DNA of 64,000 bases from Bacteroidia bacterium (GCA_030431055.1 JAUIJA010000001.1:1-64000); one strand, 5' to 3'. Positions 25,361-35,767 are shown, counted from the first letter of the stretch. Notes: a model not told the origin generated them from the letters alone. Numbers and translations are program-made.

Positions 25361-26887
25361 ATGAACAAAAAAGTAATTTTAATGATTTTAGACGGTTGGG
25401 GAAAATCACCTGACCCAAAAGTTTCTGCAATAGATAACGCACAAACTCCTTTTATAGATTCTTTATATACAAAATATCCAAATGCTCAATTAAGAACAGA
25501 TGGACTTAATGTTGGCTTACCAGAAGGTCAAATGGGAAATTCAGAAGTTGGTCATATGAATCTCGGTGCTGGAAGAATTGTTTACCAAGACTTAGCTAAA
25601 ATAAACTTAGCCGTTCAAAACAAAACTTTAAAAGAAGAAAAAACGCTACAAGAAGCTATCAATTATGCTAAAGTAAACAATAAACCTATTCATTTTTTAG
25701 GCTTAGTTTCCGATGGTGGCGTTCATAGTCACACTTCACATTTAAAAGGATTAATCGAAACTGCTCAAGGTGAAGGCGTGAAAGAAATGTATGTTCATGC
25801 TTTTACCGATGGTAGAGATGTCGATCCAAAATCAGGGTTAAAATACATCAATGATTTAAATTTATTTTTAGACAAAACCAATGCAAAACTAGCTTCAATA
25901 ATTGGTCGCTATTATGCAATGGATAGAGATAAACGTTGGGAGCGAATTAAATTAGCTTACGATGCAATTGTTAACGGAAAAGGTAAACTTTCTAAAAATG
26001 CCGAAGAAAGTATTCTAGAAAGTTACAATAACAATATTACTGATGAATTTATTGAACCTATAGTTTTAACTGAAGACAACAACTTACCTATTGCAACAAT
26101 AAAAGATGGCGATGTGGTAATTTTCTTCAACTTTAGAACCGATAGAGGAAGAGAATTAACCGAAGCTTTATCGCAAAAAGATTTTCACGAGCAAAACATG
26201 CATAAGTTAGACTTACATTACGTAACGATGACAAATTATGATGAAACTTTTGAAAACGTTCATGTAATTTATGACAAAGACAATATTACAGAAACACTTG
26301 GCGAAGTTTTAGAAAAAGCTGGTAAAAAGCAAATTCGCATTGCCGAAACAGAAAAATATCCGCACGTTACATTCTTTTTCTCTGGTGGACGTGAAGAACC
26401 GTTTAATGGAGAAATGCGAATTTTAAAAAATTCACCTAAAGTTGCTACTTACGATTTACAACCTGAAATGAGTGCTTTCGAATTGAAAGATGCTCTAGTT
26501 CCAGAGTTACAGAAAGGCGAAGTAGATTTTGTCTGTTTAAACTTCGCAAATGGCGATATGGTTGGCCACACCGGAGTAATGGAAGCAGCAATAAAAGCAT
26601 GTGAAGCGGTTGATATTTGTGTGAAAGAAGTTATTGAAACTGCTTTAGAACATAATTACACTACTTTACTTATTGCCGATCATGGCAATTGTGAAACAAT
26701 GATAAATCCTGATGGTTCTCCTAATACAGCGCATACTACAAATCCGGTTCCGTTAATTTTAATCGATAAAGAATTGAAAGAAATTAATAATGGAGTTTTA
26801 GGTGATATTGCACCAACAATTCTCAAATTAATGGGAATTAATCAACCCGAAGAAATGACTTCCAAGGCGTTAATTAATAACATATAA
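25361..26887 (+). CDS. gpmI: 2,3-bisphosphoglycerate-independent phosphoglycerate mutase
   Basis: Interconverts 3- and 2-phosphoglycerate in glycolysis. It belongs to the alkaline phosphatase superfamily and uses two Mn2+ ions. Metal ligands and the phospho-serine are visible: MILDGWG (D11), GNSEVGHMNLGAG with S61, DGRDVDPKSG, RYYAMDRDKRW, FNFRTDRGRELT, and the C-terminal NGDMVGHTG and ADHGNCE motifs. 508 residues is full length. Confidence 0.97.
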   Translation: MNKKVILMILDGWGKSPDPKVSAIDNAQTPFIDSLYTKYPNAQLRTDGLNVGLPEGQMGNSEVGHMNLGAGRIVYQDLAKINLAVQNKTLKEEKTLQEAINYAKVNNKPIHFLGLVSDGGVHSHTSHLKGLIETAQGEGVKEMYVHAFTDGRDVDPKSGLKYINDLNLFLDKTNAKLASIIGRYYAMDRDKRWERIKLAYDAIVNGKGKLSKNAEESILESYNNNITDEFIEPIVLTEDNNLPIATIKDGDVVIFFNFRTDRGRELTEALSQKDFHEQNMHKLDLHYVTMTNYDETFENVHVIYDKDNITETLGEVLEKAGKKQIRIAETEKYPHVTFFFSGGREEPFNGEMRILKNSPKVATYDLQPEMSAFELKDALVPELQKGEVDFVCLNFANGDMVGHTGVMEAAIKACEAVDICVKEVIETALEHNYTTLLIADHGNCETMINPDGSPNTAHTTNPVPLILIDKELKEINNGVLGDIAPTILKLMGINQPEEMTSKALINNI

Positions 26888-26960
26888 TTTGTTAAACCAT
26901 AACTTTACGTCATTCAATTTCGTTAAATTTACACACTTTTCACAAAATTTTGTTATTTTT

Positions 26961-29900
26961 ATGAAAACCATCAATAGGCTTTTCGTCTTCATTTTACTCA
27001 TTACCAACACTTTGTCATTTGCTCAAGGTGGTGCTTCTTCTTGTGCGGAATTAGAAGCTAACTACGAACTTTACCAGTCTTGTGCAACTTCAATTCCGTT
27101 TGCAAATTCAACAGGAAGTAATGGTGAAAATTTTAATACTACTTGTATAGGTGGCGCTTTTATAGGACCAACGTGGTTTTTTATGGAAATAAAAAATCCA
27201 GGAACAGTTACGTTGCAAATTAGTCAAACAAATTTAGCAGGAAATGGAACCGATGTAGATTTTGTTTTATGGGGACCTTTTAACAACTTAAATAACATTT
27301 GCAATCAATTAAACACAAATACAGAAGTAGATTGTAGTTGGTTACCCGATGCTATTGAAACTGTAAATGTACCGGCTAGTAATACAGGTGATTTATATGT
27401 TCTTTTAATTGATAATTACTCAGGAACTGCTGGAAATATTTCTGTTAGTCAAATTGGAGGAACAGGAAGTACAAATTGTGATTTCCTTTCTACTGTAGAA
27501 ATTAAAAATCCTGATAATTCTGAACTTACTCAAGTAGATTATTGCAAACCAACAGTGAAAGACATTACTGCATTTATAGATACTTCTGGATTTAGCGGTA
27601 ACCTTTCTGATTTAAGATTTAACTACACTTGGTATAAAGACAACGTTCAAATAGGCTCGCCTATTCTCGATTCAACATCAGCTGAAAATACACTGCAAAT
27701 TTCTGAAACTGGAACTTATAAAGTAGTTGTTTCTGCTTATGACATTGTCAATAATCCCAATCAAAACAATCCAGTTCCAGAGGAAAGTGAAAGTGAAGTC
27801 TATATACAATTTCACACTACTCCAGATATAACACTTACTAACACAAATAGTATTTGCTTAGAAACCTCTCCAATTCTTACAGTAAACATCAACAATCCGA
27901 ATGATTTAGATTCTAGCGTAGATTTGCTTACTTATGAATGGTATTTAAACAACACCTTAATTATAGGTGCTACTAGCAACAACTTTACACCTTCTTTACC
28001 TGGAAGTTATCAAGCAATTGTAAAAAATAGCCCTTGTAGTGATGCTGCTTCTAATCAAATTTTGATCTATGAAAACCCTGACATTTCAATTCAAGATAAT
28101 CAAACTATTTGTGAAGGCGACAGCTATACTATTACTTCTGCAAATGCAAACGCTACATTAAACTCTAACGTAACTTACGAATGGTATAAAGATGGTAGTT
28201 TAACTGGTATAACTACTCCAAATTACACTGTAAACTCGGCAAATCAGACACCAAACACAACCTCAACTTATTATGTTATCGCAACAGAAGAAGGTCAGTG
28301 TACAAATACTTCAAATACCGTTTCCATAACTTTAAACGCTTTACCTGTAGTTAATTCGACTCCAGTAGATTTAGAACAATGTGATTATCTTAACAATACC
28401 ACTGATGGTTTTGCAGAAACAAATCTTACGCAGTTGTACGATTATATTACAAATACAACTCCTGGACTTACATTGTATTATTATACTGATTCTGGATTAA
28501 CTAATTTAATTACTGATCCTGAACATTTTTACAATGCAACTGCATTTAACCAAACCATTTATATTCAAGCTATTAATGAAAATGTAACGCCTAGCTGTGC
28601 CTCAAGTGGAATAAGTCAAATTAACTTACAAATTAATCCAACAAGCCCAAGTATTTATCCTGATATAGCTCCTGTTTGTCCAGAAGTAAATCAGCAGTAT
28701 GGTTTTATAGATTTTGATAATCAGCGACAATTAATTAAAAATACATTTTTTCCAACATCAAATGTTATTATTTCATTTCATTTAAACCAAAGCGACGCTT
28801 CAACTGGAATTAATGAATTAACAAACACTAGTCAAATACCTATTGGCACAACTACAATTCACACCAAGGTAATTTCTACCGGAACCAAAGATTGTTTAGC
28901 AATTGGTACTTTCACAGTTACAGTTACAATACCTCCAACTATAAACAACATTCAAAATGAAGATTTATGTTTATTAGATTCATTTCTTTTAAACACTAAA
29001 GATGTAGAAGCACTTGCTGGACAATCAGCTACAGTAAGCAGTTCGTATTTTCCAACATTTGAAGATGCAAGAGATAATATTCTAACCAACTTACTTGATA
29101 AAAACAGTCCACTTCAGCTTTCTCAAAGTAATACAACTTATTATATCCGTTTATTTGATAGCGCAACAGGTTGTTTTTCAATTGTAGATTTTCAAATTAC
29201 AACTTATCCAAATCCAACTTTAACAACTCCTGATCCAATTGAACATTGCGGAATAAATACTGCTGAATTTGATTTAACTAGTAGAATTAACCAAATTTCA
29301 AATGGTAATACTAATTACCAAATCAGCTTTTATGCTACTGCAAATGATTTGGCAAACGATATTCCTATTGTTAATCCTTCAGAATACGATTCAGGAACAA
29401 CAACTGTTTTTATTAAAGCAAATGACCCAACGAACTTAAATTGTGAAGCTACAACTACTTTAGATTTAATCGTTTTAGATTTGCCTGGAAACACGGTTAA
29501 CCCTACTCCTTTAGAATTGTGTAATGATAGCGGTTATGAAATATTTAATCTTAGAATTCGTGAAAATGAAATGAGTGGCAGTACACCAGTAAATGATATT
29601 TTCTTTAAATATTACAAAGATTTGAATGATGCAATAGCTAACACAAACAACAATTTAATTAATAATCCTACTCAATACACAAATTCAATTATTACTTTTG
29701 AAAAAGTATTTGTAAGACTAACAAGTAAAACACAAATCGATAGCGAAACAAACCTTCCTTGTTTTAGAATTTTAGAGCTCGATTTATATGTTCGACCTTA
29801 TCCCGAAAATAATTTATTAGACAGGCCATATACAATTTGTGTTGACCAAGCTAACAATATCGTTTATCCAGTTGAAATAAAAACGGGTTTAATCGAAACC

Positions 29901-30566
29901 GACTATGTATTTGTTTGGTTTACGGGTTATGACGCAATATCTGGAAATGAAATTAGTGGAGAAACCAGTAATAGTTATACAACAGATATTGTGGGTGAAT
30001 ATTCTGTTCAAATAACCAATATTTCTAATGCAGCTAATTGTAGTTCGGTCTTTAATTTTTCTACAATTAACTCCCTAATTCCAAACAACTTTACTGTTTC
30101 TCCTGAAGAATTAATAACATTTAAAACTGAAAGTACAATAAGTGTAATGGCAAGCCCAGCTTCTGCAGATTATGTATATTCAATTGATAATTTCAGCTGG
30201 CAAGAATCTCCTATTTTCACAAACTTACAGCCAGGTTCATATTCAGTTTATGTTACTAATAAATTTGGATGCGGAAACTTAACTACGAATTTCATCATTC
30301 TCGATTATCCTAAATTTTTTACTCCAAACAATGATGGTTACAACGATACTTGGAATATTATTGGAACAGAAGTTTTAGATGGAGCTTCTATTCATATTTT
30401 TAACCGATATGGAAAATTTATAAAACAAATAAGTCCGTTTGGAGAAGGATGGGATGGTACATATCTCGGCAAACCATTACCTAGTGATGATTATTGGTTT
30501 ACAATTTTCTATACTAAAGACGGAGTTTCAAAAGAGTTTAAAAACCATTTTACACTAAAAAGATAG
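26961..30566 (+). CDS. Large secreted protein with T9SS type B (gliding-associated) C-terminal domain
   Basis: A 1201-residue exported protein. The start chosen is the ATG before a classic signal peptide (NRLFVFILLITNTLSFAQ); an upstream ATG at 26889 lacks one. An N-terminal domain (about 20-170) with paired cysteines is followed by repeated Ig-like modules with recurring YEWYxx and CxG motifs and many Asn/Thr residues. The C-terminus FTPNNDGYNDTWNIIG, IHIFNRYGKFI, WDGTYLGKPLPSDDYWFTI is the type B sorting signal for the type IX system. Probable surface adhesin or matrix protein. Confidence 0.9.
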   Translation: MKTINRLFVFILLITNTLSFAQGGASSCAELEANYELYQSCATSIPFANSTGSNGENFNTTCIGGAFIGPTWFFMEIKNPGTVTLQISQTNLAGNGTDVDFVLWGPFNNLNNICNQLNTNTEVDCSWLPDAIETVNVPASNTGDLYVLLIDNYSGTAGNISVSQIGGTGSTNCDFLSTVEIKNPDNSELTQVDYCKPTVKDITAFIDTSGFSGNLSDLRFNYTWYKDNVQIGSPILDSTSAENTLQISETGTYKVVVSAYDIVNNPNQNNPVPEESESEVYIQFHTTPDITLTNTNSICLETSPILTVNINNPNDLDSSVDLLTYEWYLNNTLIIGATSNNFTPSLPGSYQAIVKNSPCSDAASNQILIYENPDISIQDNQTICEGDSYTITSANANATLNSNVTYEWYKDGSLTGITTPNYTVNSANQTPNTTSTYYVIATEEGQCTNTSNTVSITLNALPVVNSTPVDLEQCDYLNNTTDGFAETNLTQLYDYITNTTPGLTLYYYTDSGLTNLITDPEHFYNATAFNQTIYIQAINENVTPSCASSGISQINLQINPTSPSIYPDIAPVCPEVNQQYGFIDFDNQRQLIKNTFFPTSNVIISFHLNQSDASTGINELTNTSQIPIGTTTIHTKVISTGTKDCLAIGTFTVTVTIPPTINNIQNEDLCLLDSFLLNTKDVEALAGQSATVSSSYFPTFEDARDNILTNLLDKNSPLQLSQSNTTYYIRLFDSATGCFSIVDFQITTYPNPTLTTPDPIEHCGINTAEFDLTSRINQISNGNTNYQISFYATANDLANDIPIVNPSEYDSGTTTVFIKANDPTNLNCEATTTLDLIVLDLPGNTVNPTPLELCNDSGYEIFNLRIRENEMSGSTPVNDIFFKYYKDLNDAIANTNNNLINNPTQYTNSIITFEKVFVRLTSKTQIDSETNLPCFRILELDLYVRPYPENNLLDRPYTICVDQANNIVYPVEIKTGLIETDYVFVWFTGYDAISGNEISGETSNSYTTDIVGEYSVQITNISNAANCSSVFNFSTINSLIPNNFTVSPEELITFKTESTISVMASPASADYVYSIDNFSWQESPIFTNLQPGSYSVYVTNKFGCGNLTTNFIILDYPKFFTPNNDGYNDTWNIIGTEVLDGASIHIFNRYGKFIKQISPFGEGWDGTYLGKPLPSDDYWFTIFYTKDGVSKEFKNHFTLKR

Positions 30567-30599
30567 TAAAAAAAGCCTCGAATTAAACGAGGCTTTTTT
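30567..30599 (+). terminator. Terminator after the T9SS type B gene
   Basis: GCCTCG-AATTAAA-CGAGGC (30575-30593) preceded by A residues and followed by six T residues, right after the stop codon. Confidence 0.85.
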
Positions 30600-30620
30600 A
30601 TTCAACGATTCTAAAATAAA

Positions 30621-30678
30621 AGTTAAACTTTTAACAATTAATAGTATTACTACTATATTTGCGTAGTTAAACTTTTAA
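30621..30678 (+). promoter_or_regulatory. TetR promoter with paired palindromic operator
   Basis: The -7 box TATATTTG (30654-30661) is flanked by two perfect copies of AGTTAAACTTTTAA at 30621-30634 and 30665-30678. Each contains the exact palindrome AGTT-A-AACT. The two lie 44 bases apart on either side of the promoter, as expected for self-repression by the downstream regulator. Confidence 0.6.
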
Positions 30679-30680
30679 AA

Positions 30681-31349
30681 ATGGACGGATTAATTCAAAA
30701 TTTAAACTTTTCCATAAACGAAAAATTGTACGTTAAAAATCCTGAATCTTCTGATTTAGGTAAAAAAATAATTCAGAATAGTATTCTTTTAATTGATGAA
30801 ATAGGCTTTGAGGCTTTTACTTTCAAAAAACTAGGAATTAAGATTCAATCAAATGAAAGTTCGATTTATCGCTATTTTGAAAACAAACACAAATTGCTGA
30901 TTTACTTGTCAACTTGGTATTGGTCTTGGATAGAATATCAAATAGTATTCAGCACTCACAATATCAAAAATCCAGAGGAAAAAGTAACTAAAGCAATTGC
31001 CATAATTGCACAAGACATTAAAGACGACGAAACTACTAAACATATAAACGAATCGGTTTTAAATCGAATTATAATTGCTGAGTTTTCTAAAACTTTTCTA
31101 ACTAAAGAAGTTGATAAGGAAAATAAAGAAGGTTTTTTTCAAGTATATAAAAACATTATAAATAGAATTGAAGCGATGATTGAGGAGTACAATCCTAAAT
31201 ATCCTTTTGCAAAAACTTTAGCTTCATCTATTGTAGAAGGTTCGTTACATCAACGTTATTTGAAAGATCATTTTGCGAGTATAACAAACTTAACGGAGAA
31301 AGATTGTTTAACTGATTTTTATGTTAATTTAGTAAAAAGAACGCTTTAA
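30681..31349 (+). CDS. TetR/AcrR-family transcriptional regulator
   Basis: A 222-residue regulator with an N-terminal helix-turn-helix (about 28-75: NSILLIDEIGFEAFTFKKLG, SSIYRYFENKHKLL) and an all-helical ligand-binding C-terminus. It heads the genes for an ABC protein, a HlyD adaptor and a TolC channel and probably represses that operon through the paired sites upstream. The ligand is unknown. Confidence 0.85.
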   Translation: MDGLIQNLNFSINEKLYVKNPESSDLGKKIIQNSILLIDEIGFEAFTFKKLGIKIQSNESSIYRYFENKHKLLIYLSTWYWSWIEYQIVFSTHNIKNPEEKVTKAIAIIAQDIKDDETTKHINESVLNRIIIAEFSKTFLTKEVDKENKEGFFQVYKNIINRIEAMIEEYNPKYPFAKTLASSIVEGSLHQRYLKDHFASITNLTEKDCLTDFYVNLVKRTL

Positions 31350-31368
31350 TAAAATTCATAATTTATAC

Positions 31369-33021
31369 ATGAAACCCATAGAAAGATTTAAAAACCTAAT
31401 AAAGATTGATAAAAGAGATATTTATCAAATAATTTTATATTCCATTTTTGGCGGACTAATAAGTTTAACGCTTCCACTTGGTGTGCAATCTATTGTAAAT
31501 TTTTTACAAGCTGGAAAAATCTCAACTTCTTGGATTATTTTAGTTTTAATAGTTGTAACTGGAGTTATTTTAGTAGGTGTTTTTAAAATTATGCAATTTC
31601 GAATTTCAGAAAACTTACAACAAAAAATATTTGTACGTTCTTCTATTGAATTTGCATATCGATTTCCAAAAATAAAATTTGAAAAGCTATACAATCAATA
31701 TCCGCCAGAGTTAGCCAATCGATTTTTCGATACTGTTTCTGTTCAAAAAGGAATTTCTAAATTATTGTTAGATATGTCCACGGCATTTTTACAAATAATT
31801 TTCGGATTACTACTATTATCGCTTTATCATCCGTTTTTTATTGCTTTCGGAATTGTTCTAGGTTTTTTACTTTACGTTATTTTTAAAGCCAATTATACAA
31901 TCGGACTTACCACAAGTTTAAAAGAATCGCAATACAAATACATGGTTGCTCATTGGATTCAAGAAATTGCCAGAAATCACCTAAGCTTTAAAAACAAAAA
32001 TCTGTTTGAATTTTCATTAAATAAAAACGATGATTTGGTAAGTAAATACTTAAATCACAGGGAAAACCACTTCAACATTTTAAGAAGACAGTTTATTCAA
32101 TTAATAGGTTTCAAAACTTTAATTACTGCTGGATTATTAGTTGTAGGTGGACTTTTAGTTATTAATCAGCAGATGAATATCGGACAGTTTGTTGCTGCTG
32201 AAATTGTTATTTTAACAATCATAACAGCAGTAGAAAAACTATTTGGCGGATTAGAATTATTCTATGATGTTTTAACTTCTTTAGAAAAATTAGGTTCTGT
32301 AGTAGATTTAGAATTAGAAAATACTTCAAAAAACAAAAAATTTGAAATTGAAGAAGAATATTTAAACATTGAACTTAAAAACTTATCTTATAAATATCCA
32401 AATACTGATACACCTATCTTAAAAAACATCAACTTAACTATTAATCAAGGTGATAAAATAATTGTGAATGGTAATAACGGTTCGGGAAAAACAACATTGT
32501 TGCGAATTATTGCCAAAATATTAGAACCTACTTCGGGTAATTTGTTAGTAAATGATGTTAATGATAACAAAGTCAACCTTGATGAATATCGTAAAAAAAT
32601 AGGACACGTTGGTTTTAACACTGGTACTTTTGAAGGAACTATTTTAGAAAATATTTCGTTCAATCATCCATCAATTACTAAAACTGAAATAAACAAAGTA
32701 TTAAGAATAGTAAAACTAACAGAGTTCATTAAAACTTTACCCGATGGATTAGAAACTATGCTCTATACAGAAGGAAAGCAAATTAACTCGTCTGTTGTTC
32801 AAAAAATATTATTAGCAAGAGTACTTTTAATGAAGCCAAATGTAATTTTATTAGAGGATGCTTTAAGTAAAATAGACGCAAAACATTCAAAAGAAATTTT
32901 CGACTACTTAACAAGCAAAGAAAACCCTTGTACTTTAGTTTATATTTCTAATGATATTTCAATTTCAGATAAACATATTAAAAGAATTACTATAAACAAC
33001 GGAGTAATCGTAAACTCATAA
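31369..33021 (+). CDS. ABC transporter-like membrane protein with degenerate ATPase motifs
   Basis: A fused permease (about 1-300, several hydrophobic helices) and nucleotide-binding domain (about 330-550). Walker A is intact (G368 to T375, GNNGSGKT), but the other motifs are not: the Q-loop Gln is missing in GHVGFNTGTF, the LSGGQ signature reads INSSVVQK (472-479), Walker B reads LLEDA with D and E in swapped order (E496-D497), and the switch His is replaced in SNDIS (N528). It is the first transport gene of the operon with HlyD and TolC. I recall similar flavobacterial proteins, so the erosion is likely ancestral. It may bind ATP with little or no hydrolysis. Confidence 0.8.
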   Translation: MKPIERFKNLIKIDKRDIYQIILYSIFGGLISLTLPLGVQSIVNFLQAGKISTSWIILVLIVVTGVILVGVFKIMQFRISENLQQKIFVRSSIEFAYRFPKIKFEKLYNQYPPELANRFFDTVSVQKGISKLLLDMSTAFLQIIFGLLLLSLYHPFFIAFGIVLGFLLYVIFKANYTIGLTTSLKESQYKYMVAHWIQEIARNHLSFKNKNLFEFSLNKNDDLVSKYLNHRENHFNILRRQFIQLIGFKTLITAGLLVVGGLLVINQQMNIGQFVAAEIVILTIITAVEKLFGGLELFYDVLTSLEKLGSVVDLELENTSKNKKFEIEEEYLNIELKNLSYKYPNTDTPILKNINLTINQGDKIIVNGNNGSGKTTLLRIIAKILEPTSGNLLVNDVNDNKVNLDEYRKKIGHVGFNTGTFEGTILENISFNHPSITKTEINKVLRIVKLTEFIKTLPDGLETMLYTEGKQINSSVVQKILLARVLLMKPNVILLEDALSKIDAKHSKEIFDYLTSKENPCTLVYISNDISISDKHIKRITINNGVIVNS

Positions 33022-33023
33022 TT

Positions 33024-34370
33024 ATGCTAAACATCACAAATAATAGAATTGATAAGTTTGTTGATATTTCAAAGTATAAATCAAAAGCTATACTTGAAGA
33101 AAATCAAAGCTACAATGTAATTAAGCGCATAATTGGTGTTATCGCAATAATTGCAATTGTATTTCTATTCTTACCGTGGACTCAAAATATATCTGGTAGC
33201 GGATTTGTAACCACTTTAAAACCTTATCAACGACCGCAAACTATTCATTCAGCAATAGCAGGAAGAATTGAAAAATGGTATGTAAAAGAAGGCGATTTTG
33301 TAAAAAAAGGCGATACTATTTTATTTATTTCCGAAATAAAAGAAGATTATTTAGATCCTAATTTAGTAGAAAACACAGGAAATCAAGTAAAAGCAAAAGA
33401 AAGTGCTGTTCAATCATATGACCAAAAAGTAAAAGCACTAGAAATGCAAATGGGCGCAATTAGTAATGAGCGTAACTTAAAACTAAAACAAGCGCAAAAC
33501 AAACTGAAACAATCATACTTAAAAGTTAAAAGTGACAGCACCGATTTAGAAGCGGTAAAAACCCAACTTAAAATTGCCGAAACGCAATATAACCGAACTG
33601 TTGCGCTACAAGAAGAAGGTTTAAAACCGATGACAGCTGTTGAAGAAAAGCGTGTAAAATTGCAAGAAATGCAAGCCAAAATAATTACGCAGGAAAACAA
33701 ATACATCGCAAGTCAAAACGATGTGCTAAACGCAACTATGGAATTGAACAGAATTCAAGCTGAATATACCGAAAAAGTTGCCAAAGCAAGTAGTGATAAA
33801 CAAACTGCATTAAGTTCAAAGTTTGATACCGAAGCACAAGTTAATAAACTTAAAAATCAATATACTAATTACCAAATTAGAAATGGATTGTATTATATAA
33901 CCGCTCCGCAAGACGGTTATGTTAATCGTGCTTTGCAATCTGGTTTAGGCGAAACTATTAAAGAAGGAACATCGATTGTTAGTATTATGCCTTCAGAATT
34001 TGAAATTGCGGTAGAAACTTATGTTGATCCTGTTGATTTACCACTTATTCATAAAGGCGAAAAAGTTCGCGTTTGGTTCGACGGTTGGCCAACAATAGTT
34101 TTTAGCGGATGGCCAGGAATGTCCTACGGAACTTTTGGAGGAATTATCGTTGCTAAAGAAAACTTCATTAGCGAAAACGGAAAATATCGTGTTTTAATCG
34201 CTCCTGATCCAGAAGAAAAAAATTGGCCAGAACAATTAAGCATTGGTGCAGGAACACAAACTATGGCGCTACTTCAAGATGTTCCTATTTGGTTTGAAAT
34301 TTGGCGAACTTTAAACGGATTTCCTCCTAATTATTATCAACCTACAAAGCAAAACAACAAAAAGCAATAA
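33024..34370 (+). CDS. HlyD-family periplasmic adaptor protein
   Basis: Bridges an inner-membrane transporter to an outer-membrane channel. One N-terminal membrane helix (IIGVIAIIAIVFLFLPW, about 35-55), a lipoyl/biotinyl half-motif (AGRIEKWYVKEGDFVKKGD), a long helical hairpin (about 115-290) and the second half-motif (ITAPQDGYVNRALQSG). It starts 2 bases after the ABC gene. 448 residues, somewhat longer than RND adaptors, as in type I export systems. Confidence 0.9.
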   Translation: MLNITNNRIDKFVDISKYKSKAILEENQSYNVIKRIIGVIAIIAIVFLFLPWTQNISGSGFVTTLKPYQRPQTIHSAIAGRIEKWYVKEGDFVKKGDTILFISEIKEDYLDPNLVENTGNQVKAKESAVQSYDQKVKALEMQMGAISNERNLKLKQAQNKLKQSYLKVKSDSTDLEAVKTQLKIAETQYNRTVALQEEGLKPMTAVEEKRVKLQEMQAKIITQENKYIASQNDVLNATMELNRIQAEYTEKVAKASSDKQTALSSKFDTEAQVNKLKNQYTNYQIRNGLYYITAPQDGYVNRALQSGLGETIKEGTSIVSIMPSEFEIAVETYVDPVDLPLIHKGEKVRVWFDGWPTIVFSGWPGMSYGTFGGIIVAKENFISENGKYRVLIAPDPEEKNWPEQLSIGAGTQTMALLQDVPIWFEIWRTLNGFPPNYYQPTKQNNKKQ

Positions 34371-34374
34371 ATCT

Positions 34375-35766
34375 ATGAAAATACGCAACTTTATAGTATT
34401 GTTTTTATGTTGCATAAGTTTTAGTTATGCGCAAGAAAGTGAAATTTCAAACGAATTAACATTTGAAGAATATATTGCTTATGTTAAAAAATTTCATCCA
34501 TTAGTAAAACAAGCCGAATTAACCATTTCTGAAGCGCAAGCTAAATTAATGAAAGCTCGTGGCGCTTTCGATCCAAAAATTAAAGCAAGTTATTCCGAAA
34601 AACAATACGACGATAAACAATATTATGGTTTTACAAACGGAAGTTTTACAGTTCCTACTTGGTTTGGAATTGAATTAAAAGCAGCTTTCGACAACAACGA
34701 AGGAATTTACATAAACCCGCAAAACACTTTACCAAATGATGGTTTAACTTCGGTGGGAATAACCGTTCCTATTGGTCAAAATTTATGGATTAATGATAGA
34801 ATGGCCGAACTGAAACAAGCAAAACTCTATCAAAATGTAGCAAAAGCAGAACAACAAATTTTAGTAACTAATGTTTTGTATGAAGCTTCGATTAGCTATT
34901 TGAGCTGGAAACAAAGTTTCGAAGAAGTTAAACTGTATGAAAACTTTCTCAAAAACGCACAAATTCGCCACAAAGGAATTATAAAATCTATTGAACTTGG
35001 CGATAAACCTTCAATTGACAGCGTTGAAGTTGGCATTACATTAAATTCAAGAAAATTAAGTTTAGAAAAAGCAAACTTAAAACTGAACAAAGCAAGACTA
35101 CAACTTTCAAACTTTATTTGGACAGAAAACAATGTTCCTCTTGAAATAAGTGAAAATTTGTATCCGCAAACAAGTTTAAAATTAGTTTTACCAAATCTTT
35201 TACAACTTGATAATTTAGCCGAAATTTCAGCCGAAGAGCACCCAAAATTATCAGCATTAGAAAATAAAATTAGCATCTTTAAAGTTGATAAAAACTTGAG
35301 AGTTAATCAAATTTTACCTAAAATTGAAGCTAGTTACAATTACTTATCGGAACCAAGTGCATTTGACAATTACCGATTTGAAGATTATAAAGTTGGAGTT
35401 AATTTATCATTTCCGTTGTTTTTACGAAAAGAAAGAGCTGAACTGAAATTAGCAAAAATCCAAATTCAAGATGCCGAATTTGGTTATTCATTTGAAAAAC
35501 TCAACCTTGAAAATAAAATTGAAGCGCAAAAACGAGAAATCACATCTTATCAAAAACAAGTAGAACTCAATTCAAAACTTGTTGAAAATTATAGCAAAAT
35601 GTTACAAGGTGAAGAACGCTTATTTCAAGTAGGAGAAAGTTCGGTGTTTTTAATAAATTCAAGAGAGAATTCTTTGGTTAAAAGTCAACTAGACACCATC
35701 TCTTTAGAAAATTCTTATTTAGCCGCTTACTTGAACTTATACAAAACCTTAGGGAAACCAGAATAA
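34375..35766 (+). CDS. TolC-family outer-membrane channel protein
   Basis: Signal peptide (FIVLFLCCISFSYAQ), then the repeated outer-membrane efflux domain with two long helical hairpins (EISYLSWKQSF-like and ENKIEAQKREITSYQ). Family features are the two-fold internal repeat, the N-terminal LTFEEYIAYVKKFHPLV and the C-terminal FLINSRENSLVKSQLD. 463 residues, full length. Last gene of the four-gene operon, 4 bases after the HlyD gene. Confidence 0.9.
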   Translation: MKIRNFIVLFLCCISFSYAQESEISNELTFEEYIAYVKKFHPLVKQAELTISEAQAKLMKARGAFDPKIKASYSEKQYDDKQYYGFTNGSFTVPTWFGIELKAAFDNNEGIYINPQNTLPNDGLTSVGITVPIGQNLWINDRMAELKQAKLYQNVAKAEQQILVTNVLYEASISYLSWKQSFEEVKLYENFLKNAQIRHKGIIKSIELGDKPSIDSVEVGITLNSRKLSLEKANLKLNKARLQLSNFIWTENNVPLEISENLYPQTSLKLVLPNLLQLDNLAEISAEEHPKLSALENKISIFKVDKNLRVNQILPKIEASYNYLSEPSAFDNYRFEDYKVGVNLSFPLFLRKERAELKLAKIQIQDAEFGYSFEKLNLENKIEAQKREITSYQKQVELNSKLVENYSKMLQGEERLFQVGESSVFLINSRENSLVKSQLDTISLENSYLAAYLNLYKTLGKPE

Positions 35767-35767
35767 A

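Noticed and set aside
26889..26960. Upstream 24-codon extension of the T9SS type B gene
   Set aside because: The extension lacks a signal peptide at its start; the ATG at 26961 directly precedes a perfect one.
30567..30680. Riboswitch upstream of the TetR gene
   Set aside because: The structure is fully explained by the preceding terminator and by the two operator copies; no aptamer pattern is seen.
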